This document shows, one piece after another, positions 18,940 to 26,764 of a DNA stretch of 64,000 nt. Where the stretch lies: assembly GCA_003216715.1 (NCBI GenBank), contig QCIK01000008.1, positions 1-64,000 of the forward strand, given 5' to 3'. The translations under genes and the position numbers were made by a program. The stretch is from Prochlorococcus sp. AG-402-L09. Lineage in GTDB: Bacteria; Cyanobacteriota; Cyanobacteriia; PCC-6307; Cyanobiaceae. The notes beneath the pieces are model-generated. The model was not told the origin of the DNA and did no database searches. It worked only from the letters and a program-made list of their open reading frames with translations. Each line of letters starts with the position of its first letter. Position 1 is the first letter of the stretch.

Positions 18940-19827
18940 ATGAGTACTATCACTGGAAAAACTAATCTGGTAGGACTTCTTGGACAACCAGTAAATCATT
19001 CTCTTTCACCAATTATGCATAACGCCGCATATGAAGAAATGGGACTCGACTGGTGTTATGTGGCAATGGCCTGCGATAAAGCAAACTTAAAGAAAGTTAC
19101 AAAAGCGTTAAGACTTATCGATTGCAAAGGATTAAATATAACTATTCCTCACAAACAGGACGTTTTAAAAACTTGTAGCAAACTAACTAAAGTTGCAAAT
19201 GATATCCAAGCTGTTAATACACTCATACCAGAAAAAAATAATCAATGGATAGGTGCAAATACAGACGTTGAAGGGTTTCTAATGCCATTAAAAAATCAAA
19301 ATTTAATGAATAAACATGTTATAGTAATTGGTTACGGAGGAAGCGCGCGCGCAGTAGTTATGGGATTAAGTACTTTAAATATAAAAAAAATAACAGTTAT
19401 AGGTCGCAATGAAAATTCATTAAATACTTTTATAAAAAGCATGAAAAACTTATTATTAAAGAAAAATATCTTAATTGAGGGTATTAATAATATTAAATTT
19501 AATATTACACAATATATTGAAGAAGCTGATTTAATCGTTAATACAACTCCAATAGGAATGATTAGCAAAAAATCCGAAACAGACAATATTCCTCTTGGCC
19601 ATAAAATTTGGGAGAGTTTATCTAATAAAACTATTTTATATGACTTGATTTATACCCCAAGACCAACAAACTGGTTAAAGCTTGGACAAGAAAAAAATTG
19701 TTTCACAATTGATGGCCTTGATATGCTCGTAGAGCAAGGTGCTTTATCAATAAAACTTTGGAGTGGGTTTAATAACGTGCCTGTTCAGATAATGAAATCA
19801 TCAGCAAAAAAACATTTAATGGTTTAA
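18940..19827 (+). CDS. aroE: Shikimate dehydrogenase
   Basis: NADPH-dependent reduction of 3-dehydroshikimate to shikimate. About 295 residues, slightly longer than the E. coli enzyme (272). The substrate domain has LLGQPVNHSLSPIMHNAAYE and GLNITIPHKQDVLK, where the lysine of PHK is catalytic, and NTDVEGFLMPLK with the conserved Asp. The NADP-binding loop is VIVIGYGGSARAVVMGLS. INTTPIGM appears here as VNTTPIGMI. The longest frame opens at TTG 18919, but the ATG at 18940, 21 bases inside, gives the usual family start before TGKTNLVGLLGQP, so I used it. Tic20 follows 20 bases after the stop. Confidence 0.94.
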   Translation: MSTITGKTNLVGLLGQPVNHSLSPIMHNAAYEEMGLDWCYVAMACDKANLKKVTKALRLIDCKGLNITIPHKQDVLKTCSKLTKVANDIQAVNTLIPEKNNQWIGANTDVEGFLMPLKNQNLMNKHVIVIGYGGSARAVVMGLSTLNIKKITVIGRNENSLNTFIKSMKNLLLKKNILIEGINNIKFNITQYIEEADLIVNTTPIGMISKKSETDNIPLGHKIWESLSNKTILYDLIYTPRPTNWLKLGQEKNCFTIDGLDMLVEQGALSIKLWSGFNNVPVQIMKSSAKKHLMV

Positions 19828-19847
19828 TCTAAAAAAAAAGATTTCTA

Positions 19848-20306
19848 ATGCCATCAATATTAACTAAACTATTAGCAGTTTTTTTATATATGATTCCGTG
19901 GGCTGATTGTCTAATATTTGGCAATCATCTATACATTAAATATCCAATTAGTCAAATTATTCAAATACCAGCAATCCCAATTATAATAATCGAAAGATCC
20001 ATACCTTTTGGAAATTTATTATTATTTTTAGCTATTTTTATTGGACTAGTAAGAAATAATAAAGTATCTTATTTTATACGTTTCAATGCACTTCAATCGT
20101 TACTGATCAATATTGGCATAATCATAATTGGTTTTATATTCGAAATTTTTCTTAGTCCGTTTGGAAACTCTTTAATTATAAGAACATTCTCAAGTACTTT
20201 ATTAATTAGTCTTTTTTCCATAATTACTTATTGTGTTTGGTCTTGCACACAAGGAAATGAACCAGATTTGCCAGTAATCAGCCAAGCAACAAAAATGCAA
20301 TTGTGA
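19848..20306 (+). CDS. Tic20/Ycf60-family membrane protein
   Basis: 152 residues with about four membrane segments, in the size range of the cyanobacterial Ycf60/Tic20 family, relatives of the chloroplast inner-envelope translocon subunit. Diagnostic stretches are the N-terminal YMIPWADCLIFGNHLY, the mid-protein VSYFIRFNALQSLLINI (conserved R-F-N-x-x-Q-A-x-L-x-D/N-I pattern) and the C-terminal W-S-C-TQGNEPDLPVISQA. The function in free-living cyanobacteria is not established; a role in membrane protein traffic is only inferred from plants. It lies between aroE and rpsF on the same strand. Confidence 0.85.
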   Translation: MPSILTKLLAVFLYMIPWADCLIFGNHLYIKYPISQIIQIPAIPIIIIERSIPFGNLLLFLAIFIGLVRNNKVSYFIRFNALQSLLINIGIIIIGFIFEIFLSPFGNSLIIRTFSSTLLISLFSIITYCVWSCTQGNEPDLPVISQATKMQL

Positions 20307-20312
20307 AAAGTT

Positions 20313-20380
20313 ACCACTTCATTATAAGATTAAGAGTCCGCCGCTCTTACTGAGCCAAAAAGTCCTAGTCGGAAATTTCA
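20313..20380 (+). promoter_or_regulatory. Candidate structured leader of rpsF (possible S6:S18 autoregulatory motif)
   Basis: The untranslated stretch before rpsF can fold. TAAGAG (20331-20336) pairs with CTCTTA (20344-20349) around TCCGCCG. In the alternative fold GCTC (20343-20346) pairs with GAGC (20352-20355), while TCCG (20337-20340) pairs with CGGA (20370-20373). The CCG trinucleotides are reminiscent of the known rpsF leader in which a CCG-containing bulge is bound by the S6:S18 complex. I paired it by eye, with no covariance support, so this remains a suggestion. Confidence 0.3.
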
Positions 20381-20866
20381 ATGTCTGAAAAACCCTATTA
20401 CGAAACCATGTACATTCTTCGTCCGGACATACCGGAAGAAGAAGTTGAGAGCCATCTAAAAAAATATAGTGAACTGCTTGAGAAATCAGGTACCGAAGTA
20501 TTGGATAGTCAAATGAGAGGGAAAAGAAGACTTGCTTATCCCATTGCAAAACATAAAGAAGGAATATATGTCCAGTTAAGCCATAAGGGGGATGGACAGC
20601 AAGTTGCCATTCTAGAGAGAGCTATGAGATTGAGTGAAGACGTTATTCGTTATCTAACAGTTAAACAAGATGGACCATTACCGACTCCAAAATCCATTTC
20701 TAAAGATAGTGATGATGAACCTGAAAAATCTGAAACAGATAAAGAAAACATAAAACCTACTGAAGACAAAACCGAATCCGCCACTAAAGACAAAACTATA
20801 TCTCCTACTGAAGACAAAACCATATCAGCCTCAAAAGACGAGAAAGAAGAAGCGACCAAGGAATAA
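20381..20866 (+). CDS. rpsF: Small ribosomal subunit protein S6 with repetitive C-terminal tail
   Basis: Protein S6 of the 30S subunit, which binds 16S rRNA with S18. Residues 1 to about 100 form the ferredoxin-like S6 domain: [40 protein letters not shown] and [20 protein letters not shown]. The remaining about 60 residues are a low-complexity Lys/Asp/Glu/Thr/Ser tail built of D-K-T-x-S units. A 16-residue unit starting P-T-E-D-K-T is repeated, at bases 20756 and 20804, exactly 48 bases apart. S6 is usually 95-135 residues, and cyanobacterial forms vary in tail length. The gene starts at ATG and is convergent with argG. Confidence 0.96.
   Translation: MSEKPYYETMYILRPDIPEEEVESHLKKYSELLEKSGTEVLDSQMRGKRRLAYPIAKHKEGIYVQLSHKGDGQQVAILERAMRLSEDVIRYLTVKQDGPLPTPKSISKDSDDEPEKSETDKENIKPTEDKTESATKDKTISPTEDKTISASKDEKEEATKE
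20756..20851 (+). repeat. 48-base imperfect tandem repeat in the rpsF tail
   Basis: Two head-to-tail copies begin with the same 18 bases (CCTACTGAAGACAAAACC) at 20756 and 20804. The remainder of each copy diverges, with shared elements such as GACAAAAC. The period is a multiple of three, so copy-number change would keep the S6 reading frame and only lengthen or shorten the acidic tail. Confidence 0.75.
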
Positions 20867-20902
20867 AAATAAAGGATAAAAAATTCAAAAAAATTGATTA
20901 TA

Positions 20903-22105
20903 TTACTTATTTATCCAAGACCAAATTCGGCTTGGTAAACCCCATACATAAATAAATCCTTCAGCGGATTTATGGTTGAACTTATCCTCCCTTCCATAAG
21001 TCGACATATCTGAAATGTATAAACTATTTTCTTTTGACTTTCGGCCAATAACATCTGCATTGCCCTTGAAAAGCCTAATTCTGACAATTCCATTAACTTG
21101 CTTTTGAGAGCAATTTATAAATCCATCCAAGGCTTCTTTTAATGGACTAAACCAGAAACCTTGATAGACCAAATTAGCCCATTGTCTTTCCAATCTAAAT
21201 TTAGTATTTAACAAGTCAGCCGGTAAAGTTAAACTCTCAATTTCTTGATGAGCTTTAATTAATAAAAGTAATCCTGGTGTTTCATAAATTTCTCGACTTT
21301 TAATACCTACTACTCTGTCTTCAATAATATCCAAACGTCCAAACCCATGTTTTCCTGCCAGGCTATTAGCCTTCTTGATAAGAGATACTGGCTCCATTAA
21401 TTCACCATCAATGGCAACTGGATTACCATTTTCAAAAAGTATGTCCACTATCTCAGGCTCATCAGGTGAATCAACGATAGAAGAAGTAATTCCAAAAACT
21501 TCATCTGATGGCATCTCAAATGCATCTTCAAGAGGACCAGCTTCGATACTTCTCCCTAAAAGATTTAAATCAATAGAGTAAGGATTTTTTTTACTGACAG
21601 GAGGGACTATTCCATATCGTTCTCCATAAGCAATGGTTTCTTCACGACTCATGCCCCATTCGCGTGCTGGTGTAAGCAATTTCAAATCAGGAGCCAACGC
21701 TCCAATAGTCACGTCAAAACGAACTTGATCATTGCCTTTACCCGTACACCCATGAGCAACTCCATCAGCATTCAATTCCCTTGCAATTTGAACAAGTTGT
21801 TTTGCAATTAATGGCCTAGCCAATGCAGTTGAAAGTGGATATTTACCTTGATACAAAGCATTAGATCTAATTGCTGGAAAAGCAAAATCTTCAATAAAAG
21901 GCTTTACTAAATCACCAACAAATGATTCAGAAGCACCAGCAGAAATAGCCTTTTTTTTGATTTCTTCAAGTTCATCACCCTGACCAAGGTCTGCTGCAAA
22001 AGCAATTACATGCTCTACCCCATACTCCTTTTTCAAATAAGGAATACAAACACTAGTATCGACTCCTCCCGAATAAGCCAAAACAACTTTTTTAGCTCTT
22101 CCCAT
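20903..22105 (-). CDS. argG: Argininosuccinate synthase
   Basis: Joins citrulline and aspartate with ATP in arginine synthesis; argH for the next step is in this window at about 50 kb. About 400 residues, the bacterial norm. The N-terminal ATP pyrophosphatase loop is [20 protein letters not shown]. Further signatures are [37 protein letters not shown] and the C-terminal [20 protein letters not shown]. An open TTG start exists at 22132, but the strong ribosome-binding site AAAGGAG just before the ATG of MGRAKK decides for 22105. It is convergent with rpsF (36 bases between stops). Confidence 0.97.
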   Translation of the reverse strand: MGRAKKVVLAYSGGVDTSVCIPYLKKEYGVEHVIAFAADLGQGDELEEIKKKAISAGASESFVGDLVKPFIEDFAFPAIRSNALYQGKYPLSTALARPLIAKQLVQIARELNADGVAHGCTGKGNDQVRFDVTIGALAPDLKLLTPAREWGMSREETIAYGERYGIVPPVSKKNPYSIDLNLLGRSIEAGPLEDAFEMPSDEVFGITSSIVDSPDEPEIVDILFENGNPVAIDGELMEPVSLIKKANSLAGKHGFGRLDIIEDRVVGIKSREIYETPGLLLLIKAHQEIESLTLPADLLNTKFRLERQWANLVYQGFWFSPLKEALDGFINCSQKQVNGIVRIRLFKGNADVIGRKSKENSLYISDMSTYGREDKFNHKSAEGFIYVWGLPSRIWSWINK

Positions 22106-22130
22106 ATGGTTATCTCCTTTAAGGAAATTC

Positions 22131-22157
22131 AATTCTCCATAGTAAATATAGAGAATT
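22131..22157. promoter_or_regulatory. 7-base inverted repeat upstream of argG
   Basis: AATTCTC (22131-22137) and GAGAATT (22151-22157) form a perfect inverted repeat separated by 13 bases, so the half-sites are about 20 bases (two helical turns) apart. It sits 26 bases before the argG ATG at 22105. It could be an operator or a weak hairpin in the leader; no T tract follows in the argG direction. No regulator can be named. Confidence 0.3.
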
Positions 22158-22237
22158 ATTGGACAATTTTCTGATTTAGATAATCAATGCTGATTCAAAT
22201 ATTTTTAAGGTCAAATGAATGCAGAAAAAACCTAAAT

Positions 22238-22447
22238 TTATTCCCATGGCTGCTTAATCGATTTTCCTGATTGCCTTTCACCCAAAAAGCCAATTAACCA
22301 TACGAACACAAAAGCCAAAGAAGTTAACCCAAAAAAAATAAGTACATAAATTAACCAAGTATCTATGTTATGACCAAAAATCAATAAATCCTGAACATCA
22401 TTATTTGAAGTGAAAATTAAGTAATAATGTAAAAACTGTAAAGTCAC
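22238..22447 (-). CDS. Small single-helix membrane protein, unknown function
   Basis: Up to 69 residues from a GTG start; no ATG is available and a shorter form starting at an internal TTG is possible. One clear membrane helix spans about residues 31-53 (WLIYVLIFFGLTSLAFVFVW) and is followed by a short polar tail GERQSGKSIKQPWE. I do not recognise a family. It lies 12 bases downstream of another small membrane-protein gene on the same strand and upstream of argG, so the three may share transcription. The hydrophobic pattern and tight spacing make it likely to be real rather than chance, but there is no homology evidence. Confidence 0.5.
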   Translation of the reverse strand: MTLQFLHYYLIFTSNNDVQDLLIFGHNIDTWLIYVLIFFGLTSLAFVFVWLIGFLGERQSGKSIKQPWE

Positions 22448-22459
22448 TTCAATACAAAA

Positions 22460-22666
22460 TCAAATAAATGAATCTAGAGAAAAAGATCTCTTGAGCAAAA
22501 AATAAATCAAAAGGACAAAAGAAGGAGCAAAAACCAAAAACCAGACTAACAAATGGTTTATGTAAAAGGGTTGAGGATGAATAATTCCAGCTACGCGAAA
22601 AGAAATACTTACTAAGAAAGCCATGACCCAAGCACAAGTCATCAAGATGAGCTTTGAAGTCAGCAT
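22460..22666 (-). CDS. Small two-helix membrane protein, unknown function
   Basis: 68 residues from an ATG start. Two hydrophobic stretches, about residues 3-25 (SKLILMTCAWVMAFLVSISF) and 38-60 (HLLVWFLVFAPSFVLLIYFL), flank a short loop with IIHPQPFYIN. The positively charged end LLKRSFSLDSFI suggests a short cytoplasmic tail. No recognised domain. It is divergent from the DUF3134 gene (58 bases) and followed by another tiny membrane protein and argG. An overlapping frame at 22449-22637 is much less protein-like and was discarded. Confidence 0.55.
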   Translation of the reverse strand: MLTSKLILMTCAWVMAFLVSISFRVAGIIHPQPFYINHLLVWFLVFAPSFVLLIYFLLKRSFSLDSFI

Positions 22667-22724
22667 AAAGATTAGAAAATTAATCCATAATGCATTATGT
22701 TAATTCATCGATTAAATTTTTGAT

Positions 22725-23000
22725 ATGAGCGATCTAGAAAAAATGAAATTATCTAATTTAGACGGCATTAACCCTGCGTTAACACGCTATGGAAGACAAG
22801 AACCTGCACCTGTCCTCCCATTGAGAGAAGAACCTGATTTATTGTCATGGTTAGAAACCAGTGGAAGATTAGTTTCAGATGAAGATTCAAATGATCAAGA
22901 AATCAGCACCGTTGAAGAAGAAGAACTTTCAGCTTTAATGGGAGAAAAAGAAGACTATAAAGCTGAAGAAGAAACAACCAATGAAGAATGGGAAGATTAA
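22725..23000 (+). CDS. DUF3134 family protein (cyanobacterial)
   Basis: 91 residues. The conserved core NPALTRYGRQEPAPVLPLRE and EPDLLSWLETSGRLVS (residues about 16-51) is the hallmark of this short cyanobacteria-restricted family of unknown function. The C-terminal half is strongly acidic (EEEELSALMGEKEDYKAEEE) and probably disordered. No membrane segment or catalytic motif is visible. Starts at ATG. It precedes mraY by 16 bases on the same strand, so it may be co-transcribed with that cell-wall gene, although nothing in the protein suggests a cell-wall role. Confidence 0.85.
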   Translation: MSDLEKMKLSNLDGINPALTRYGRQEPAPVLPLREEPDLLSWLETSGRLVSDEDSNDQEISTVEEEELSALMGEKEDYKAEEETTNEEWED

Positions 23001-23016
23001 TCTACTAGTTTAAATT

Positions 23017-24150
23017 TTGAAAAAATCAACAAAGTTTTTAAATAAAAAAAAAATATCATTTTTAAATAATATTAATCAGCAAACTTTAATTCTCTTTGGA
23101 TTAATAATAATAGTTTGCATCTTTTCTGATTTTTATTTTAAAAATAGCAATTTAACTGTTCCTTTTTTAATTTCAGCTCTAATCTCATTTATCATAACTT
23201 TTTTCAGTATACCCAACTTAAAAAAAATTAAAATTCAACAAATAATTAGACAAGAGGGACCAAGAAAACATTTTCTTAAAGAAGGAACTCCAACTATGGG
23301 CGGAATTTTTTTTATTCCTACAGGAATAATAATAAGCAATCTCACATATTTTAATAATGAAAATTACAAAATTATCCTCACTTTAAGCTTACTTATTATG
23401 TTTTTTATGTTTATAGGTTTAATTGATGATCTCATTAGTTTGAAAAAAAAATTTAATACTGGTCTAACTTCCAATGAAAAATTAATTTTACAATTTTTAA
23501 TTAGTCTTATTTTTATTATTATTTGTGCGTTTAATAATTATATTCCTCATACTATTCAAATAGTAAATCACAGTATTAATATAGGAAATTTAATATATCC
23601 CTTAGGCATATTCGTATTACTCTCAGAAAGCAATTCAAGTAATTTAACTGATGGTTTAGATGGTTTATTAAGTGGATGTAGTGCATTAATTTTTACAGGT
23701 TTAGCTATAACTATTGCAATAGAAAATCAAAGCATTAATGAAACATTAGCTCCTTTTTGCATTGTAATGTCTGGATGTTGTATGGGATTTCTTTTCTTAA
23801 ATAAATATCCTGCAAAATTATTTATGGGGGATTCAGGATCTCTAGCTATAGGTGCCTCTCTTGGTGGAATAGCTTTGATATCAAATAATCTTTGGTCTCT
23901 ATTAATTATGGGAGGAATACTGGCAGCAGAATCTATTTCAGTAATAATTCAGGTAAGTATTTTTAAAATTTCTAAAAGAATAACAGGCAAAGGTCATAAA
24001 TTATTTTTAATGACTCCTATACATCATCATTTTGAACTTAGAGGTAACAAAGAGAGTCAGATTGTGGGTAGCTTTTGGTCAATTACATTATTATTAATAA
24101 TAATCAATCTAATATTTTTAATTCAACCTTACATCCTGAAATTCAACTGA
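23017..24150 (+). CDS. mraY: Phospho-N-acetylmuramoyl-pentapeptide transferase
   Basis: Transfers phospho-MurNAc-pentapeptide to undecaprenyl phosphate, making lipid I in the cytoplasmic membrane. 377 residues with about ten membrane segments. Family motifs in order: IRQEGPRKHFLKEGTPTMGG, the catalytic acidic pair GLIDDLISL, NLTDGLDGLLSG, KLFMGDSGSLAIGASLGGIA and MTPIHHHFELRG. The start must be TTG (23017), because the first internal ATG lies beyond conserved sequence. The protein is unusually rich in Ile, Asn and Lys, as expected for an AT-rich gene. Its stop overlaps the ATG of the next small gene by one base. Confidence 0.96.
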   Translation: MKKSTKFLNKKKISFLNNINQQTLILFGLIIIVCIFSDFYFKNSNLTVPFLISALISFIITFFSIPNLKKIKIQQIIRQEGPRKHFLKEGTPTMGGIFFIPTGIIISNLTYFNNENYKIILTLSLLIMFFMFIGLIDDLISLKKKFNTGLTSNEKLILQFLISLIFIIICAFNNYIPHTIQIVNHSINIGNLIYPLGIFVLLSESNSSNLTDGLDGLLSGCSALIFTGLAITIAIENQSINETLAPFCIVMSGCCMGFLFLNKYPAKLFMGDSGSLAIGASLGGIALISNNLWSLLIMGGILAAESISVIIQVSIFKISKRITGKGHKLFLMTPIHHHFELRGNKESQIVGSFWSITLLLIIINLIFLIQPYILKFN

Positions 24151-24401
24151 TGACGTATTTTACTTGGAAAGAAGAAGGTTTAACCAAAGACTGTGAAACT
24201 CTTGATTCTATGGCCGCTCGTTTTGAAGAGTCGGCAAAACTTATGAGAAAAATGTCAGCAGAGGGATTTAAAGTAGAAATTAGAAATACACGTCAAATAA
24301 TCACTCATATAGACTCAAAGGTTTTCAATGATTGGGGCTTTATTAGTGAAGAGCCACCATATCAACAACTTACATTAATACTTGAAAAGGAAACAAAATA
24401 A
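24150..24401 (+). CDS. Conserved-looking small soluble protein, unknown function
   Basis: 83 residues from the ATG at 24150, which shares one base with the mraY stop (TGATG), a classic coupling arrangement. A longer upstream frame would run inside mraY and has no support. The sequence begins TYFTWKEEGLTKDCETLDSM and continues AARFEESAKLMRKMSAEGFK, an amphipathic helix, then EIRNTRQIITHIDSKVF, a beta-rich part, ending in TLILEKETK. No known motif. I do not recognise the family; the composition is protein-like and less AT-driven than mraY. It is convergent with the sucrose-phosphate synthase gene. Confidence 0.7.
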   Translation: MTYFTWKEEGLTKDCETLDSMAARFEESAKLMRKMSAEGFKVEIRNTRQIITHIDSKVFNDWGFISEEPPYQQLTLILEKETK

Positions 24402-24443
24402 ATCTATTTATTTTTTAACGTATAAGTAAGTAGAAGTTAAATA

Positions 24444-26570
24444 TTAATTACTTTTGAAAAACCGGAAATGTTTTAAGCCATCAACAACTCCATCTTGAAC
24501 ATCAGAAAAGAAAACCCTTTGTTGCGATCTCAATCCATCTAATGATGAATCATGATCAAAAGGAATAACGCTAGTAGTCAATCCCTTGATTAACTCTCCA
24601 TCACCTTGTTGACTTGCAACAATAAAAACTTTTTCTAAAGATAAACCCCAACGTAAAGTCAAAAATCTAATAGCTTCTGCTCGTGAGGCACGCAAAGGAA
24701 CAACATCCAAGTACCAATGACATTTCAGATGCGGAGATGCCGCAAGTCCAGACTGCCTTAATCTTTTACGTACTAAAGGTAAAATCGCATCACTAGGTTC
24801 TTTTAATAAAAAGCTAATCTTAAAAGGAGCTTGATGATTAGTTGATTGAAGCTCTAAATAATCTTTTAAATCAAATAAATTTTTTTCGATACCTTTTCTA
24901 TTCCAATCAACACTTATTGAATCTTGCCAAAAAATATCTGACTTTTTTTCATCACCATAATAAATTTCTGTGCCAGCTTGGCATATCCATACTGCTGGTT
25001 CCGGTAATTGTATTTCTGCATATTTATGCCTAGCAGCTTTAATTGATCTTCCAGTTAAAATTCCTAACTTAATATCGCAGTTTGATGAATTGTCTTGTAA
25101 ATGATTTCTCAAAATTGATAAGGTTTCGGATTGCTCAAGATAGTTATCTAAATCAAGAAGCAATAATTTCTTACCAATAGGACTTGATTCCTTCAAACCA
25201 CCGAATGACCAATCTCGAGGTGCAAGAAATTTGACACGCTTCTGCATCAATGCAATGTAATTACAAACATGTGCATCCCAACTGAAATGTCTGCTTACTC
25301 CCTCAACTCCATTATTGCTCCAAGTTTTCCATAATGAAAGGCTTGAACCAGCAGTCTCTAAACCATCTCGAAATGCCTCTAGATCAGTTACATCTACAAG
25401 CAAACCATTTTCACAACGGGACAAAATATCCCTTGGGCCGCCATCATCAGTAGTCACCATGGGTAAACCACTCGCGGCAGCTTCCAATAATGTCAAACCG
25501 AATGGCTCAGTTAAAGCAGGATTAACAAATAGTCCTTTTCTATGTGCAGCCCAACGATAAATTGAGGGAACTTGCTCTCTTTTGTGTTGTTTTGGATAAG
25601 CAACTTTTCCATATAAATTATATTTATCCACTAATTCAAACACTTGCTGGAATACTTCTCTTTGCTGTTTATCAAGCTGACGTGAGTCTTCTCGACAACC
25701 TAAAATTAAAATTAGATTATGTCTTTGTTGCAAAATTGATGAACGTCCAAACGTCTCAATCAATGCAGGAATATTTTTTCTCCTTACTGCTCTTGATATA
25801 GCTAAGAGAGGAGGAAGATTTATATCTCTCAAAAAAGGTTTGAAAAGGTTATCTAAATCTTGTTCTTCTTTCTTTAAATTAGAATCTATTGAATTAAAAC
25901 GGTTTAAATCAACGCCAGGTGGAATTATTTCTACGTTTTTTGAGCTAAAACGTCCATAACGAGAATACTGTTCATCAGATTCTTGCTTAGTACTTGTTAC
26001 GAGTAAGTTTGAATGCGCTAGCGCCAATTCTTCTGCATCAATTCTTTTGCTAATTGAATAAGTTTGTTCTATTTGATCATGATCGATTCCAGCAGCCAAT
26101 AATCTTCTAAGTTTTTCCCGTCCTAATGAATGACCAGTAAAAACCAAAGGCAATCCTAATCTTCTACTTACCAATGCTCCAACATAACCACCATCTGCAT
26201 AATGAGCATGAATCCAGTCAGGCAAGTCATTTGCATTCTGTAATCTTTGTACAATATGATCAGCCAAATCATCTAAATAAGGCCACAATAATTCTTTTCT
26301 GAGATAACGCTTAGGACCAAAAGGTAATCGAATAATTTCCGCAGAATTTGATATCTTTTCAACAGGATTTGAATAGTCAGAAGATACTTTCCTATCAATA
26401 ATTAATCTAGTAATAAGTTCAACTTTTTCAACTTCTGGTCTTGCAGCAAGTCCTTTTACTAATTCTAAAACATATAAAGTTTGCCCTCCAGTATCTGAAT
26501 CTCTCCCCAATTCAAGATCATGTGAACGGATTAAACCATGCAGATTTAAATGTAAAAGTTTTAATCCCAA
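24444..26570 (-). CDS. Sucrose-phosphate synthase with fused HAD (sucrose-phosphatase-like) domain
   Basis: Makes sucrose 6-phosphate from a nucleotide-glucose and fructose 6-phosphate; sucrose is a compatible solute and carbon store in marine cyanobacteria. 708 residues. The GT-B glycosyltransferase part (1 to about 465) has GRDSDTGGQTLYVLELVKGL, WIHAHYADGGYVGALVSRRL, VFTGHSLGREKLRRLLAAG and FVNPALTEPFGLTLLEAAAS. The C-terminal part (about 470-708) is HAD-like, with LLLLDLDNYLEQ (DxD motif I) and LGILTGRS (motif II). The last motif, normally GDSGNDxE in active phosphatases, reads ASQQGDGELI, so phosphatase activity is doubtful. Starts at ATG, with a 194-base AT-rich gap to uvrA. Confidence 0.93.
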   Translation of the reverse strand: MGLKLLHLNLHGLIRSHDLELGRDSDTGGQTLYVLELVKGLAARPEVEKVELITRLIIDRKVSSDYSNPVEKISNSAEIIRLPFGPKRYLRKELLWPYLDDLADHIVQRLQNANDLPDWIHAHYADGGYVGALVSRRLGLPLVFTGHSLGREKLRRLLAAGIDHDQIEQTYSISKRIDAEELALAHSNLLVTSTKQESDEQYSRYGRFSSKNVEIIPPGVDLNRFNSIDSNLKKEEQDLDNLFKPFLRDINLPPLLAISRAVRRKNIPALIETFGRSSILQQRHNLILILGCREDSRQLDKQQREVFQQVFELVDKYNLYGKVAYPKQHKREQVPSIYRWAAHRKGLFVNPALTEPFGLTLLEAAASGLPMVTTDDGGPRDILSRCENGLLVDVTDLEAFRDGLETAGSSLSLWKTWSNNGVEGVSRHFSWDAHVCNYIALMQKRVKFLAPRDWSFGGLKESSPIGKKLLLLDLDNYLEQSETLSILRNHLQDNSSNCDIKLGILTGRSIKAARHKYAEIQLPEPAVWICQAGTEIYYGDEKKSDIFWQDSISVDWNRKGIEKNLFDLKDYLELQSTNHQAPFKISFLLKEPSDAILPLVRKRLRQSGLAASPHLKCHWYLDVVPLRASRAEAIRFLTLRWGLSLEKVFIVASQQGDGELIKGLTTSVIPFDHDSSLDGLRSQQRVFFSDVQDGVVDGLKHFRFFKSN

Positions 26571-26764
26571 GCAAAATCAAGCATGTTAGTTGCGATACTT
26601 AACAGATTTTTGGTCAATCAAAACTAAAGAAAGAATAATGTTTTTTTTAAATAAATTTCAATCTTGAAAATTCCTTCTATCACTTAATTTTTAACGTTTA
26701 AAAATCCAGAAGCAACTACAACAATATTAAAGATTAAGAAATATGTATAAAAACAAGAAAATGT

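Noticed and set aside
22449-22637. Alternative 62-codon minus-strand frame overlapping the two-helix membrane protein
   Set aside because: It lies in another frame of the same DNA; the 22460-22666 frame has an ATG, clean helices and better spacing to the next gene.
26571-26764. 194-base gap between uvrA and sucrose-phosphate synthase as a hidden small RNA or small gene
   Set aside because: It is AT-rich without an open frame, stable hairpin or recognisable RNA motif; likely just promoter and spacer.
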